Shown here: positions 29,793 to 44,200 of the stretch, piece by piece
How positions within the stretch are numbered: position 1 is the first letter of the stretch
How the letters are laid out: each line of letters begins with the position of its first letter
Source: Chromobotia macracanthus
Taxonomy: Eukaryota > Chordata > Actinopteri > Cypriniformes > Botiidae
Length of the DNA stretch: 64,000 bases
NCBI GenBank assembly: GCA_036877525.1
Contig: JAZGTH010000100.1
Coordinates: forward strand, 1 to 64,000
Direction of reading: 5' to 3'
The notes under the pieces: model-generated
What the model was told of the DNA's origin: nothing
Database searches by the model: none
Seen by the model: only the letters and a program-made list of their open reading frames with translations
Made by a program: the position numbers and the translations under genes

Positions 29793-31697
29793 GTGAGACA
29801 AAGTCAACTCATTCTTTGAGTTGTTACTTTGTGTGGGCGTGTGTATTTGTTATAGCCCCTAACAGACACTTTGCACAGGTTTGTTTTGTGGTGTCTTAAA
29901 GAGGCTTAATGCACCAAATGAAAATGACAACTGGAGCTTAATGGGTAGTTGACAAATAGACAGACAGATTATGGACATTTTTAAATGTCATAACTGGTCA
30001 CCATTTCTTGTAAGTTTTTGCCATTTTTAATAAACTTTCATGTCACAGTTTTAAAATAATTATTGTTTAAACATACTAGGGAAGCAGGTGCTTACATATT
30101 TCTCTCTGAATTGCATTATAAAAAAATTGAGACCTATTGAGAAACTTGATTATACAATTCATAATAAAATGTGATCTTTTCGTCTATTACTTCAGCGATA
30201 GCTTGTTTATAGAGAAACAGTGAAAACCAACTCCTCTGTGCAAGAATATTTATATTTACGGTTTCACTTTTGTGTGATCCAAACACATTGCTAGCTTTGT
30301 CTTTCTTTGCTATTGATGTGCTGTCTAATATGGCACCCTGTCTAATAAAGAAACACAGGACATTGATGAATCATTTGCCAGACTCATCTGTTCCTACTCT
30401 GCCTACATTCTTCTCACATGGGCGAGTAGAATGAAGCACTGTGTACGAGTTACCCCAGAGTGACTTACATTATGCGCAGATATTGTGGGTTTTGGATGCC
30501 TCTGCATCAACACACAAGTGTCTGTTGATTAAGGAACATCATGAGGGGATCAGGATGCATTGGTAACCCCAAAACACTCGAAAGTGCTTTATGTGGTCGT
30601 AGGAAATCATCTTTAGGCTTTAAGCAGTCGAATGCCAACAAAGCAATATATCTGTTTTGTTAGCTGATAACTTTAAACTGGTGAAGGTGCAGTCATGATT
30701 TGGGATGTATCTAGTTGGGGCAGTTGAAAACAACAGGTGTCTTTGCCAGGCTCCAAAAAATAGTTATTGGTATCAAGACAGCAAGTCTTCTGCTAGGAAG
30801 CGTCTATAATTTTGGCATGTCAAATTATGTGACATCATGCATATAACATAAAATCAAACAGTTACCTCAACTGTCATGTAATGATAGGTTCTGGGTCTAA
30901 TGATAGGTTAACCAACAGTGAACGCCTGTGCTGACACCATGAGGGATATGTATAAGTGTGCGCGGCCTCAATTGTGTGCTTAAGAAGAATTATTCTTTCA
31001 GTGAGCTATACTTAAATAAGTACAGAATAGCTTTGGCAGTATTTGCTGTCACACCTGTTGTTCAACATTACTGTTTGGTGCATCACATACAGATGGCCAC
31101 TTTTGAGGTTCATATGTGTAATGTCCATCTAATGATCTTAATTTTATAGCTGTGAATTTGCTACTCTAACGTGTTCTGTTATCTTTTTCTTGTCTTCTAT
31201 GCATCTATGGATTATCTCTAACATTGTCATTATAAAACATTATTAGTTAGTTCTTCTAACATTGTTATCTGAGTGCTGACTAGAGGATGTATAGAAAGAT
31301 GTCTATTCATTGTGTAAGTGGACACCACAACTGTCAGGCTGTCTGATGACGACACTGCCACCCAGGAAGAAAACATCTGATTCTTTATGTTCTAGCTAGA
31401 AATAGAGCTTTTGAAAGGGACAAATGTGCTCATATTTCCATAAATATATTTTAACAAATATAGGCAGAGGTTTTAGTATAATTTGTTCTGGTGTTGTTGC
31501 CATAATGCACAGGCTTAAACTTACTATGTATTTTAATATAGTTTAAACTATATAATAGCATTATGACTGCATAATGTAACATAATTTAACCTTAGGCATA
31601 AAACATGTTATCCCCTAAGAATTATTCAGTGTGTTAATGTGTAAAGAAAGTTTTACCTGTAACTGGTATATTTCAGTGTTAACTCGTTGTTGAAGCA

Positions 31698-31835
31698 TTC
31701 CTGTAACAAATCTGGCAGAGCATGCCGCTAGCAACGACAAGGTCATGGGTTCGAATCCAAGGGAATTTACATAGTCATTGAATGCACTGTATGCTGCTGT
31801 GGATAAAAGCATCTGCCAAATACAGAGATGTAAAT
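31698..31835 (+). repeat. tRNA-derived SINE copy with intact B box
   Basis: Head has ctggcagagcatgccgctag followed by a perfect B box GGTTCGAATCC at 31748-31758; tail reads gctgtggataaaagcatctg, ccaaatac, then atgtaaatg. Not a functional tRNA gene: the cloverleaf cannot be completed and a SINE tail follows. Confidence 0.75.
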
Positions 31836-32145
31836 GCAACTGTCAGGGCCTAAAATGATTTTGTATGCTGTTCCTTTCTGTTTGGACAAGTAAACCCTCC
31901 CAAACATGAGCTTCTTTAGATGTTCGTTTGGTGTCGATGATCAAGCATGGTATTTTTAGTTCTGTTGAATCACAAACAAACAAAACTCCACATAACTCTG
32001 CAGCTGTCCCAGATAGAGAGTCTCTTCTCAGTTGTGTTGATGGCAGCAGTAGGGAGTCATCCCTGTGGACCTTAAATGGTTCCTGTGGAGGAGAGAACAA
32101 AAGGCTGTCAGCACCCTGGATGCTGAAGTTCTCTGTGCTGACTAT

Positions 32146-32148
<3 letters not shown>

Positions 32149-32210
<62 letters not shown>
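32149..32210 (+). repeat. (CT)31 microsatellite
   Basis: Uninterrupted CT dinucleotide run in the ncoa2 5' intron; polypyrimidine mirror sequence able to form triplex (H-DNA). Confidence 0.97.
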
Positions 32211-32212
<2 letters not shown>

Positions 32213-33297
32213 GGAGTGTTGCAGGCTGTGACTGGCTGGCATGTCTGCTTACTGCACTAAACAATAGACAGAATACAGATAAGAGCTGCTTTCCAAATGA
32301 TGTACTACACACTATGCACTTAAACTGAGTACTATGCACTTGGACACCTATTTTTCCATTAATCTGACATGAAGAAAAATTAGGCTATGGGGGTGTTGAA
32401 CATTGCTAACAAAACATTACAAAAATTATACAAAAGACATTTTTTGGCTAAATGATCATCGGCCTTGCTTTTGTTTGCATCTGATAAAGTAGGCTGCCTG
32501 CCTTGTACAGAGACGGGGTTAGGTTGGGGCATCAGAACCGCCCTGACCAGATTCTACCCATCAAAAGAGGCACCTGATTGGTCGACCACTCTGTCACTTG
32601 TCATCTGTGTCTTTAACAAACTCTAGAGCAGCTAATGGGAGTAAATGATTGAAAAATGTGTCAGTGCTTCTCATTATCTCTCTGTCTCTTCAGTGCTGTT
32701 GATTAGTGGAGCTTTGACACGGGTGCACATTGAGCATGGAGCGGCAGCAGGCTGTTCAGAGTCTGCCTGGCCCCTTTCCTTCCTTACTGCTGTAAATAAT
32801 TAATGCTCCATATCAGTCCCTCTCTGGCCCTGTCGCGAGCTGTGCCGAGTTCACCCTGCCAGCTGCGACCTGCTTTAAGCACAGGGGCTTCTAGAAGCTG
32901 GTTATGCTACATTCATGTCGAGCTGTTTGTATGGATCTAATTAACAAGACTCAACTAGGTTAAAGCTACTGATTGTGGTCTGCCTTTATGAGTCATTCAT
33001 TAATATTAAACAAGCCAAGCCTGTTTCATGGTCTCGATCCAGGTTTGCATAGTGACAAATTTTAATCGGACTCTATATCTTTTGTTTGTTTAAAACATAA
33101 GATGTCTGAACAAGTGCTTGTATAGTACAGTATTACTGATTCCAGCTTGTTAGACCAGCTACTTTGCATTTTCCGTATGTAAGTATATATCACACCTGTG
33201 ACATTTTATGTTTGTTGTTACGTCAATAGTTACAGAGCCTGTTTGGAAACCAGTTGCTTTTTTGAAACCTCAGAGATGCTGAACACACAACTCACAA

Positions 33298-33355
33298 GTA
33301 ACCACATGGCAACACCCTGGCAACCACCCAAAACACTCGTTGTTAGGGCAGGTGT
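33298..33355 (+). repeat. CAACCACC-type repeat fragment
   Basis: Reads gtaaccacatggcaacaccc, tggcaaccacccaaaacact; same vocabulary as the copies at 21320, 41168 and 62449. Confidence 0.5.
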
Positions 33356-36300
33356 AATGAGTGCAATCTGCATCATGTTTTTATGATGATGGTAAATAAG
33401 AATATGGATGTCTGTGGATGGGTCAGTTACTTACTGATGAACAAATATACAAACAGTCTTTGAGCTGTGGTCAGTGTCTATAATTAGCTTTCCCTATAGG
33501 GAACACCAAAGGGAAGAGGTGGAGCTAACACAGGAAATTAATATAGACAAAGAAATGAGGTCAGAACAGTAAAGGGGCAGACACATACAGTAAACACATT
33601 AGGTATACGGTAATTAATACTTATTTCTGTTCTGTCTATTGAAGTCTTAAATTGCGACTTTTCATAGCCATAAACTATTAATTTTATCTGAAATAATTGT
33701 GCTGTTGTTCAGTGCAGATACAACATATGTGTATGTCTCCGTATGTGTTTTGAGTAGTAAGGTTCATCACGGTTGTCTCTCACAAGGAGTTTGTAGCCCA
33801 AACTAATCACCAATCCACCAGTCACATACATATTTGCCGGGGTATATCTGAATATCAGGCGCGTTTGACTGTCCCCCCTCCCCAGCCGTAGGGGACACAA
33901 ACATCTCTGACTCATTCTTGAGCGTATGTGGGTGAAACACGCAGCTCGTACGACATCTGCTAACTGTAAACTTGTCAGAAGCAGCCTGGCACTGGTATAG
34001 AGACCACTGTATTTTAACTCTGTCTTATATTCTTTTCACTTATGTTATCAAAGAGAATTTTGTCAGCAATCCATTAAGAAGATGTAATTGCTTTTAAAAA
34101 AAAAGAAAGGGAACAAAGCGCATGTTTCCTTTTCAAGAACACCCACTCAGTGGAGATCTTATCGGTCGTCTCAAGAAGGTGATTTCAGAACTGTGTCCTT
34201 TCAGACTGACGGCAGTTAAGATCTGTTTAGGAACTTAGTCATATGCGTCTTAAACAATAGTGTGGTAGCCTTTTAATATAAAACTTAAAATATCTGCAAA
34301 TATCTTGAGTAACAATTATCTGTAGCATCATTCATTTTGTTTCATAATCTAGAAAGATTTAGGACACTGATTCTCTGCGGAAGGGTCGTGTTGTTGAGTC
34401 GGGTTGCAGGTTTGTACTGATAGGGCCACAGGGAAAAAACAATGCAAAATGGAAGCAATAAATTGCAACTAACCATGAGGTACAAGTATCCAAAGGTAGT
34501 ACAAATAGTCTTAGCAAAGTTAAAATACTTATTTAACTCATATTTTTTTGTTGTTGATGTACTGTGTCCATACAAACTTTAGTGTATTTTTTTGGTGTCA
34601 CTTGATGGTGACAGAACCCTTGGGCTTGGGTTATTGACATTTTTATTTACATGCACACAATAACAAATCTGGTACTGCATTGGGTGATTGGTATGGTACT
34701 TCTGGTCCAATGTAAAATTTGTATCCTCATTCAATACCAGTTTGGATCCACTGATGTAGAAAGTTGATTTACTGATTCCCCCCCCAGTACATCTGTCAGA
34801 AAGCTGCTTTATTTTCTGTCTATTGTATCAGATATTTGGTATTTTTAATCTTTTGCACTCTGTTTCCCTCCATCTGTGTTAAACCCTTTTCATCCAATCG
34901 GATTGTGCCGTTCAGAGAAGAAAGCTGATAGTATTCAAAGCCGCCTGTAACCCATTTGGCTTCTGTGATCATTAGCTACTATGTCTAATAGTCTAAACTC
35001 TCATTATGGTGATTGTCCACACTGGTGGTATTAGAACAAAACTTGTACTTTCCTGCACAAAGCCCCTGCAGCCACTGAGAAGCCATTATTATCAATTAAT
35101 TAATTGTGTCGTGATAGAGAGAGCTAGCTATAAATAGTAAGAAGAGGCTCTCTTGTTTAGTATAGAGATGAATTGTGCACCCAACAGCTGGATGCTTGTT
35201 TATTTGATATATATGTGCTGTGTTGCAAAGTTCCATTGTGTTGCATCCAGCTGTTTGTAAATGCAAGGACCTGCCCTGGGTGCCCACCCTATAAAGAAAC
35301 ATAGCTAATCATACATGACTATAAAAAAGTTTAGTTAACTAGTCGGTCTTAAAACCAGTGTATAATTAATCATTCAGACATCCCACCGACTAGACAATTA
35401 TAAAAAATTGTGGTTTTGTACTTTCCTATCAGCATGTTTAAGTGGTGATTGGATTGCTTTAGACTAACAGGCAGGCAAGCGATGACCTTGCCTAATTACG
35501 TTGACATACCCAGCAGTGTCCTCTGTCTAACAGGACATGGAAAATCGTCTAGACTGTGTCACAGGAAGCCAGTCGTCACCAAGATGGACAGAAGGGGCCC
35601 CTTGATTGACAGAAGGTCTTGCATAATGTTACCATTCAGATGTCCTGCTGATGAATGTCTCTCGGACTAGGACATTAACATAGCTGCGAAGAAACTTTCT
35701 CACCTTGTTGTCTAGCTAGCTGGTGTCCAGTGTCTATCCACCATAGAGCAGCATTGGTCTCATCCCCTAGGGATATTGCTGTGATTGGCCTCCCCATCAT
35801 TAGGTTTAAGTAGGGCACTGCAATCCAGCAGGGATTCAATACCAGTTCTTCATTCACTCCAGCTCTGACTCCCCCAGCAGGCCTACAATGAAGCTGCAAA
35901 CCCTTACGTAATGTGCATTTGTGTGCGCGCGTCAGCCTGGCTTGAACGCAGCCCTGTGTTCTGGCCTCGTGCTGGCCTGGGTGTCTCTCCTCCTACTCCT
36001 CAAGCAGTGCAGATGAAACCCTGGGTGAGATTGAAGAAGAGACGGATGGTGTTTTCATTAACCTCCGCTGTTTCAAATTAGCACTGAATTCTAACTCACA
36101 ACAGGTCTCATCTACACTCCAAAGTGCACGTTTGGCTTTAGAAGTGGAAATATACTAAATGATGTGAAAACACTTCTGCATAGACTAGACCATTATCGTA
36201 ATTCCAGCTTTTTAAAATAGGTCTTCCGTTTTCAAATTGTGACAATTAGCCCACATACACTATTTATAAAATGTTTATATTGGAACGCTAAATGCAGTTT

Positions 36301-37249
36301 CCTCCAAAAACTACAAATTTACGTCAGAGCCTGCAAGTGTTTAAAAATGTTCATTGTTCTGCACCTTTTAAGAACCTTTTTTATGTGCAAATTACCCCAA
36401 AATAAGGTAATGTAATGCTTAGTAGCCTTGCCTGTCAAATAACAATAATGGTTGACCAATATAGGTTATAATAACACACTAAACGTTCAGAATTCATGGA
36501 AATATTTGAAATTGAAAATGCTTAGCATCCATTCACAAGTCTTTTGGTAGATTTCAGAACTGATTTTTGGTTATTAACTCAATCTCAGAAAGGCCAAATA
36601 TCAGATTAATTGGTTTAACTGATATATCTTTAAATAACAGTCACAGTGAGGAAGGCAATAGAGAAATTTCCAGCAACTGTTTTAAATTTCTTTCCAAGTA
36701 CGCACATTAGATCTTGTATTTCTTGGTTAATTAAGTGACCTATTTGCTGTCCATCCTTGAAAAGGTCTCAACAGTTTATCTCAGGACTGAAGCACACAGG
36801 AGAGAATCTTTCTCTGCCTCTCATCTCCTACAGCAACATAGTTTTTGACTCTTACTTTAGTTTTGTTGCAGTCACATGGGCAACCTTAATGTCGCACACT
36901 ATTATTAAAGAGCCAGTTCTCTTTCAATAATTGATATTGGTTCATTTTCCCCTGGTGATGGGACTCACTCTCTCTCATCATAGCAGGAACGGTACAAGAT
37001 GATGAAATGTACTACTATCCTTGCTGTCTTGTGGGAATTTGTAGTTTTAAATCAAACCAGGTTCTGTAAGGCACACAAATCGGAACCAAACGTGAGACTA
37101 CGTATGATACTACATGTAGGAACAAGGAACAGCTGTGCGTGTTGTGTCCACATTTGTTGGGGATTGTTAAATAAAAACTTGCATACTCATCAGTCTTTTT
37201 GTGCTGTACTGTATACGGCACAAAGTGATGCTGTGAGAGAGGGACTTCA

Positions 37250-37252
<3 letters not shown>

Positions 37253-37332
<80 letters not shown>
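37253..37332 (+). repeat. (CT)40 microsatellite
   Basis: 80-bp uninterrupted CT run about 880 bp upstream of the first ncoa2 coding exon. The longest simple CT tract in the window. Confidence 0.97.
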
Positions 37333-37335
<3 letters not shown>

Positions 37336-38195
37336 ATTTCTCGCCCTTACTCTCCATCTCACTTACTTTTATATTACTTCCACTGTTCTTTCATTCCTCT
37401 GCACCGTCTTATTCTCACACTCTTTCTCAGGAGACCCTCATTGTCGCACAATATAATTGAATCTCTTTTTGTTCCATTTTCTTCCATTTTCATTTCACAG
37501 ACCTCCCAGCACCAACCCACATCTTCAATATATGACCTCAGAACGCCACCCCTAAGCCTTCTCGCTTTTAATTATCTCTAATTAGTAATTTAATATTTCA
37601 GGCAGCCGTAAAGAGCCTTTTTTAATATGGTATTAATTGATAAGAAATGCATTTTTGGGATTTCTGGAGTGTTTAGCAGGCTGTTAAGGCAAGTGTTTTC
37701 TGGCCCTCACAGCCAAACCAGTAAATAACAGAATTCCCCAAAATTTATAGTGTAACCGTAAGCAGGTAAATGACTAATTGATTTTACAAGCATCTCTCCC
37801 TGAAGAGCTGTTTGGCTTGTTTGCAAATCATCAAGCATTTGCTGTGCATTTACTTAAATTTATTTGACCTTTAGGATGCTGAGCAGTAGAGGTATTTTAA
37901 CTGTTAAACAGACCCAGATCTAATGGCTACACCATTTAAAACTGGTAATTGGAGTAATGGATTGACATGCCCAAGTGGAATTCCTTCAGCTGCAATTATT
38001 CTTAAAGCTCAAGAGTAAAACGTTTGCTTGAAATGTTGTCATTTAACCTGTTTGGGAGATAATTTGATATAATGACATTTCCACCCCTTTAGGCATGAAG
38101 CATAAGACAAGACTGTTCATTTATTAACTTTAACTACAGTTGATTTCTTCTTTAAGGAATTTTCTTTAACGTTTGTGTTGAATTCTCTCCAATAG

Positions 38196-38298
38196 GTGAC
38201 GTGTTGAGGATGAGTGCTGTTGGAGAAAACACGTCTGATCCTGCCAGGTCAGAGGCACAGAAGCGCAAAGAATGCCCATCAGACCTTCTGGGCCCAAG
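38196..38298 (+). CDS. ncoa2: ncoa2 coding exon 1 (ATG at 38210)
   Basis: Acceptor CTCCAATAG|GTGAC; 14 bases of 5' UTR, then the ATG at 38210 with G at -1 and A at -3. Encodes MSAVGENTSDPAR to LLGP and two bases of S30; donor CCAAG|GTACCT. CDS part is 38210-38298. Confidence 0.93.
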
Positions 38299-41200
38299 GT
38301 ACCTCACCTAGACTCATGGTGCAGAAAGTCATACAGATAAACCAACCCTAACAGTGCAGTGACGTGTTTGAATTCATAGAAATGCTGTTCTTTTTACTGT
38401 AGGTGTCCAATTAAGCAGGTTATAGAACTTGTTTATATATACTATATGTACTGGACTGTTTTGTGTTTACCTTTGAAACATTCAATTGTAGTGTTCAAGT
38501 GTTATCTTGAACGGACCCCCATCGGTGGGGCTTAGCCTAGATATTCAGTGTTTCTAAATAAAGCCCTTTTCCACTGAGTCAGGAAGCATCAGTCTATATA
38601 ACTCATTTCTAGGAAAGAGCTATGTATGGCCTCTTTATTAATGAAACTTTGTGTGCATCAGAATAAACTGCTGAAGATGCACATCGGCAGTTGAAAATGC
38701 AACCTGTTAAGTCCTCCACGGACTGAGCTGGGAGATATTTTCAAGGTTATGCAAAAGAGGGGAACAGAGATTTGACCCAAATACCACGTAGCACCATTTT
38801 ATACCAAATTTTTTGTACTATAATCCACATGATATATTTAGACATCTTTCTGTGGCATTTTTCCAGTGCACACTTTGGACGATGCATTTTTTGCAACTTT
38901 ATTTATGTCTCTTTTGTCCAGACCATAATCACAGTCCATTCAAGTCCAGCTTCATATTATATAGTTGGTCTGTTTGGTTTTACTGCAGTCACGCATTGTA
39001 TGCTAAACTTCTCATCATCGTCTTTCTCCGCAGTCCCAAACGCAGCGCCGAGAAGCGCAACCGGGAACATGAGAATAAATACATAGAGGAGCTCGCAGAG
39101 CTGATCTTCGCAAACTTCAACGACATTGACAACTTTAATGTCAAGCCTGACAAATGTGCAATCTTAAAGGAAACCGTGAAACAGATTCGACAAATTAAAG
39201 AGCAAGGTAAGAAAATGCGTAGATTCTTCTATTGAACTTCAGTTTAATAATCACTCATCCTGAAACTAGTTTATCAGGCCTTTCTGATAAATCTGCAACT
39301 GAAACGCATAACTAATTTCCAGCTTTTTTTCTGTTCATGCTTTAGTTTACTAAATAATGACCATATGATGAAGCCATTTAATCAGCTGATATTTGGTATT
39401 TTAAAATTATTGGCCACTGATAAACCAATATCAGTCAACAGCTCCACTGAAGTTTGTCAAATCACACTACAGTCAACACAAGCATAAACTCTAAGGCATG
39501 AGATGAACTCTCACCAAGCTTTAGTACAGACAGACCTTCACGTTGGGCTATTGTTATTTAATGGTATTTAAAGGGTGTTTGTACATTTGTTAGGCCACCC
39601 GTGGGGTCTCGAAAAAGGCCTTTGTGTTCGGATCAGATGACCATCAGTTTACTGAAGATGCAACTGGAGCAGATATTAGAATCATGCTAATTGCTAACAT
39701 CCAGTTTATGCTTACTTTCACCTAAACTTTATGGTCTGATTAAAGACCACTACTTTGGTATTGTGGATCATCCTCTGTTTGCTTCATCTTTAGTGGATAC
39801 GTATTAGGCAGGACTAAAGTATCTTTGTGTCAAACCTTATACTTGCTGTTGCATTAGAGCTGAAGTGTTTTGCTGTTTGTTGGTTTATTTGGAGTTACTT
39901 GGGTGTCTCTGTTGTTAAAATGCACATGGTCTTTCAGGTGCCTTTTAGTTTAGCATGTTGTGCTTTTAGTTATCAATCTATCAGATTGCTTTACCATTAC
40001 AAAATATCAGTTTGAAATATTCTTTCCATTCATTAATGACAGAAATGACTTTGGTCAAATTTTCTTTCATTTCTTGAAATAATGAAACAAATGTTTGAAT
40101 TTAGTAGATAATAGTTTTATTATAATTCTGTATGCATGATATAACAAAATTGCTTTGTTCACTTTCACATGATCAGTATGTTGCATTTGGCAAGAATTTT
40201 AATTTAGGGTTTTTAAATGATACAACATGCACCTCAGTACAAAACATGAGCATGATGTATGTTCTGTACTGAGTTGTGAGATGCAAGAAGAGTTCTTCTA
40301 AAAGAAAAACTAGGACAAAGAATTACTTAGAAGTTTATATTGTGTATTTGAGTGCATTGGTCTGTATAATATTAAAAGGGTGAGAGTAGGTGCTAGTTTA
40401 ATGTGTGTGTGTGTCCATTGACTCTCTCTGTCATTGGCCTGTGATGGAGATTGTTTTTGATGTACTGAGTTCTGGGTTATGTAATGCTGAGCAATGTGCT
40501 GCAAAGCTAGCAGAGCGATGGTCGCCGTCTGCCGCGTCCTCCCTCACCCCTCCTTCACCTTGTCTCTGCTATGCTCGGTGCCACACGCTCGGTGCTGCAG
40601 CATCACACGTCGCTCTAACCATGTTTGTACAGCCTCAGACTGCCTCAAAATAGGAAAATGTGCCTGCTTTGCTTATAAACAAAGCCTCTAGTGTAGAGTG
40701 AAGCAGTCAGTTTTTCTTTTAAAAGTAACAGGAAGCACTTTAAAACTGAAACTCCTCTCTTTCCTGAAAATACAGGTTTAAAGGCTTCTAATTCTGTTCC
40801 TTGCATTTCATGCAGACCTGTAGCAACAAATGGTTCTTTGAAGAGATTTTCCCCAGTTCCTATGGTTAAATATGAATGATTTAAATAGACATCATCATTC
40901 AAAGGCAGACATTAGTGTATGCGGGGTAAAATATCTTTGATATGACTGGAATGAGTTCAAGCTATACAACCTTCACAAAAGGAATTCCATGAATGCTTTT
41001 CCAACACTCAGAGTGGACCGTACAGTGAATATTATGAATGCACACAATTTATTTTAACAGCATAACTAAGCCTTGGTTCATTTCCAAACTTCTGTAATAA
41101 CACGCACTCAATTGACATAACATTTTAAAATGAGATCATGATAACATTGAGTGGTGCTTTTCTGTGACGTTTTGGTTGGTTGCCAGGGCATTGCTAATTG

Positions 41201-44200
41201 GTTGCTAAAGTGTTCCGAATGGTTTAAAGTGAATTGCACTGTAGTTAATAGGGTACCCTGTTCCAGGGTATTTCTAAGGTTCCTATAGTATTTTTGGGTG
41301 GTGCCTTGCTAGCACAGGTAATTTAAGCCGTCTCTGAGGTCTCTTGTGATATTCTGGTCCATAGACCAGATATATTATAGTAATAATAATGATGATACTC
41401 GCCACAAATTAATTTCTGAACAATTTCCATCATATTGATGACATGTTAGCCAACTGTTAGCCATCAACTAAGCAGAGCTTAGAGACAGAACTTGTTCCCT
41501 TTTAATGATACCAAATTACTTTGCTCAAGTCTTACACACCCCAAAGCTGACAATGATGCAGACTACTTCCATGCAGAGTCATGACCTAGTATCTATCAGA
41601 CTGTGATTCAGGTTGAGAGCAGGATAATGGCTGGGCTTTGAATTGTGACAGATAGGGCTGATTCCAAAAGATTTAAGCTGTGATTCACAGCCTTCCAGGA
41701 GCTAAGATAAAACTATAATGCTTTGTTTTGTCCTCTTTTGGTTGTGGATTGGCTGGCAAAAAGGAAACCATTTTGAAGCAGAGTTAGAAATAAGAGAGAG
41801 AATGAAGGATCACAGTGCCTTCAGTGCAGCTGTGCTGGTTTACCAGCCCCTGCTGAGTACTGCAAAGACCTGCTGACACAACACGCTTGCATCCACCCAT
41901 CTTCAGTGCACGCATGCGTATCTTTTACTTCACACACCCACCCATCATCAGTGAACGCATGCATATCTTTCACTTTACACACAAACACACACGTACAGGA
42001 AGAGGACTGTTTAAAGCCTTCCAGAATGAACTGAGAAGGGCCTGATGGATGGGCTTTTCTTTTGGCCATATGGATACCCACCATGCTGGCGCGATGTGCT
42101 TCTCCATTGTGCCCACTACAAGTCCCATTGCACCCACTGATGACAATAAGGACTGCTGTCCTGCTGGATGGGACAGGAAGTGAGACTGGCCCAAGAAATT
42201 GTGTGTTGGAGGATGTTCCACTGTTTTGACATTTGTTTATTCAAATGTCAAAATAATATATAAACTACAAATGAAACGTTTTCCTCTCAGATTTAGCACC
42301 ATCTTAACTACTTTCTTTTGTAGCCTTCAAACACATGTTGTTTACAGATAATGTTACTTTGTTGGGCAGAATGATGTTCCCCGTCCTTTATATAATGGTT
42401 TGTTTGGTTTGTGTGTGTAATGACTGTTCCATTCATGTCTGGACTACTGGCTTCATGACTGCTGTGTAAGCTTCACATGCACCCATTTAGCCTGACAGCT
42501 TCTGCTTCGCTCATTGCTAAGGTCTCAGAGCACGCTGTAACAACGTGTCTAAACAGGCATGAGACAGCCTCAAACCATGAGAAAGGGATTGAGAAAGGGA
42601 TTAAAAAAGATACATGTGTGATATGAAATAAGGGAGTGCTTTAGTGAGCAGGGCAAAGAAGGCTACCCTTTCAAATAAATGCTTATGCACATATCTAAGC
42701 AACACCACGTGGAAAGTCTTTAATGCAATTTGGAAATAAAGAAAGCGTTTCAGCTCTGAAGGATCTAATGAAGAGCTTTAGGTTCCTGTCATGGAAATGT
42801 TCATGATTCCAGAGTTTCAGCCCAAATTAAACATACTTCTATATTCCTTTAATATTTAGTATTTTTGTAATATCTTGCTAATGTACAATAGCAAAATTAC
42901 TCTAGATGGTGGTTTCTCAAATGGACTCTCGCTCTTACTCATTTCACTCTTTAATCTGTGTGTCTCTCTCCTTCTGCAGAAAAAGCTGCCACAGCCAATG
43001 AGGATGAAGTGCAAAAGGCTGATGTGTCATCGACAGGCCAAAGTGTTATTGACAAAGATGCCCTTGGGCCAATGATGCTGGAGGTGGGTCTGTTGGTCTG
43101 TGTGTTTACTGTGTTACACTGACTCTACAGAGCATGCAGCCATGCGTTCAGAAGAAGCATACATGCAGCACCAGTGAAAAACAGAAGAGAATTATGATGC
43201 ATCCAAAAGTTGTTCAGATTGCATTTTTGTATGGATGCTAAAATATGGTCTTAAACTCAACAGCTAACATTTCTTGATAAGTTGAGAAGAATATGTGGCC
43301 TTTTCAGATTGATGCTACTGTCTCAGATTTCCTCCATATTGTTGCTTAGTAAAGACCCAATAGGAACCTGTAAGATTATAGAGGATCTGCTATTGATTTT
43401 TTGCTGCCAATTTAGTTTTTGCAATACCTAAATCTTAGTCATCAATACCATTACCAGTAAAATTGAATGATTCTAATATATTCAAAACTAATATGTTATT
43501 GAACATTATTGTAAAAAGTAAAAAGTTAAGCGTTCATTTAAATGTTAACAGTTAATTTAGAACAATTAACCATGCATCTTTCAAATAAATATTGCTTATA
43601 TGTTTTTGTAGTTTTTATTTTGGTTAATTGAGCTGACAGTTTATATCAAGAGCAGTGAGTGATTTTCTTTTTATTGTCCAAATTGTTTGATTAATGTTAG
43701 TCACAATATAGATAACAACAGGTAAATTTGACTAAATTTACACTTAAGTTACAAGAATTAATGTTCAAACCCAATGTTTTGACACAAATCTGATTAATTT
43801 TTCCTGCCTGTTTACATAGACAGGAGATAACCAATTATCCTTCTAAAGCAGCTGCCAGTTATCCTTGTAATTTACCATTACCATTAAAAAAACTGATATT
43901 GTCACTTTTTTCCTTTCTGTTGACTTGGTACCAAAGTGTTGGTACTTTTGACATCCTTAGTTTTGAATATTTCCTAACTGTGAATAGTTTTCATGGCAAA
44001 AAATTGTAAACTTTTACATCCGTACTGATTAGTAACAGAACTTGCTGTAAATTGGGTTTAAATCACGACTCAGTATCCCGCAAGTCTTCGGTGCAGCTCT
44101 CTAGTGCAAATCAAGAGCCTGCTGTTGGGCGAGCAGGCAGGTCGCCCAGTTCTGAAAGAGTCCACCCATCCAGTCCTTTCGTGTACCTCACGCCCTCTTT

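Larger units (their letters stand above)
29793..38195 (+). other. ncoa2 intron before the first coding exon
   Basis: About 8.4 kb. Contains a SINE (31698-31835), two (CT)n tracts (32149-32210 and 37253-37332), a CAACCACC-type repeat (33298-33355) and a candidate conserved block (37560-37900). Open frames over the CT tracts are artefacts. Confidence 0.5.

Noticed and set aside
31698..31760. tRNA gene
   Set aside because: A perfect B box is present but the cloverleaf is not completed and a SINE tail follows.
31928..32339. Leu/Ser- and Arg/Glu-repeat frames
   Set aside because: Artefacts of the (CT)31 tract; same for the frames at 37015-37460 over (CT)40.
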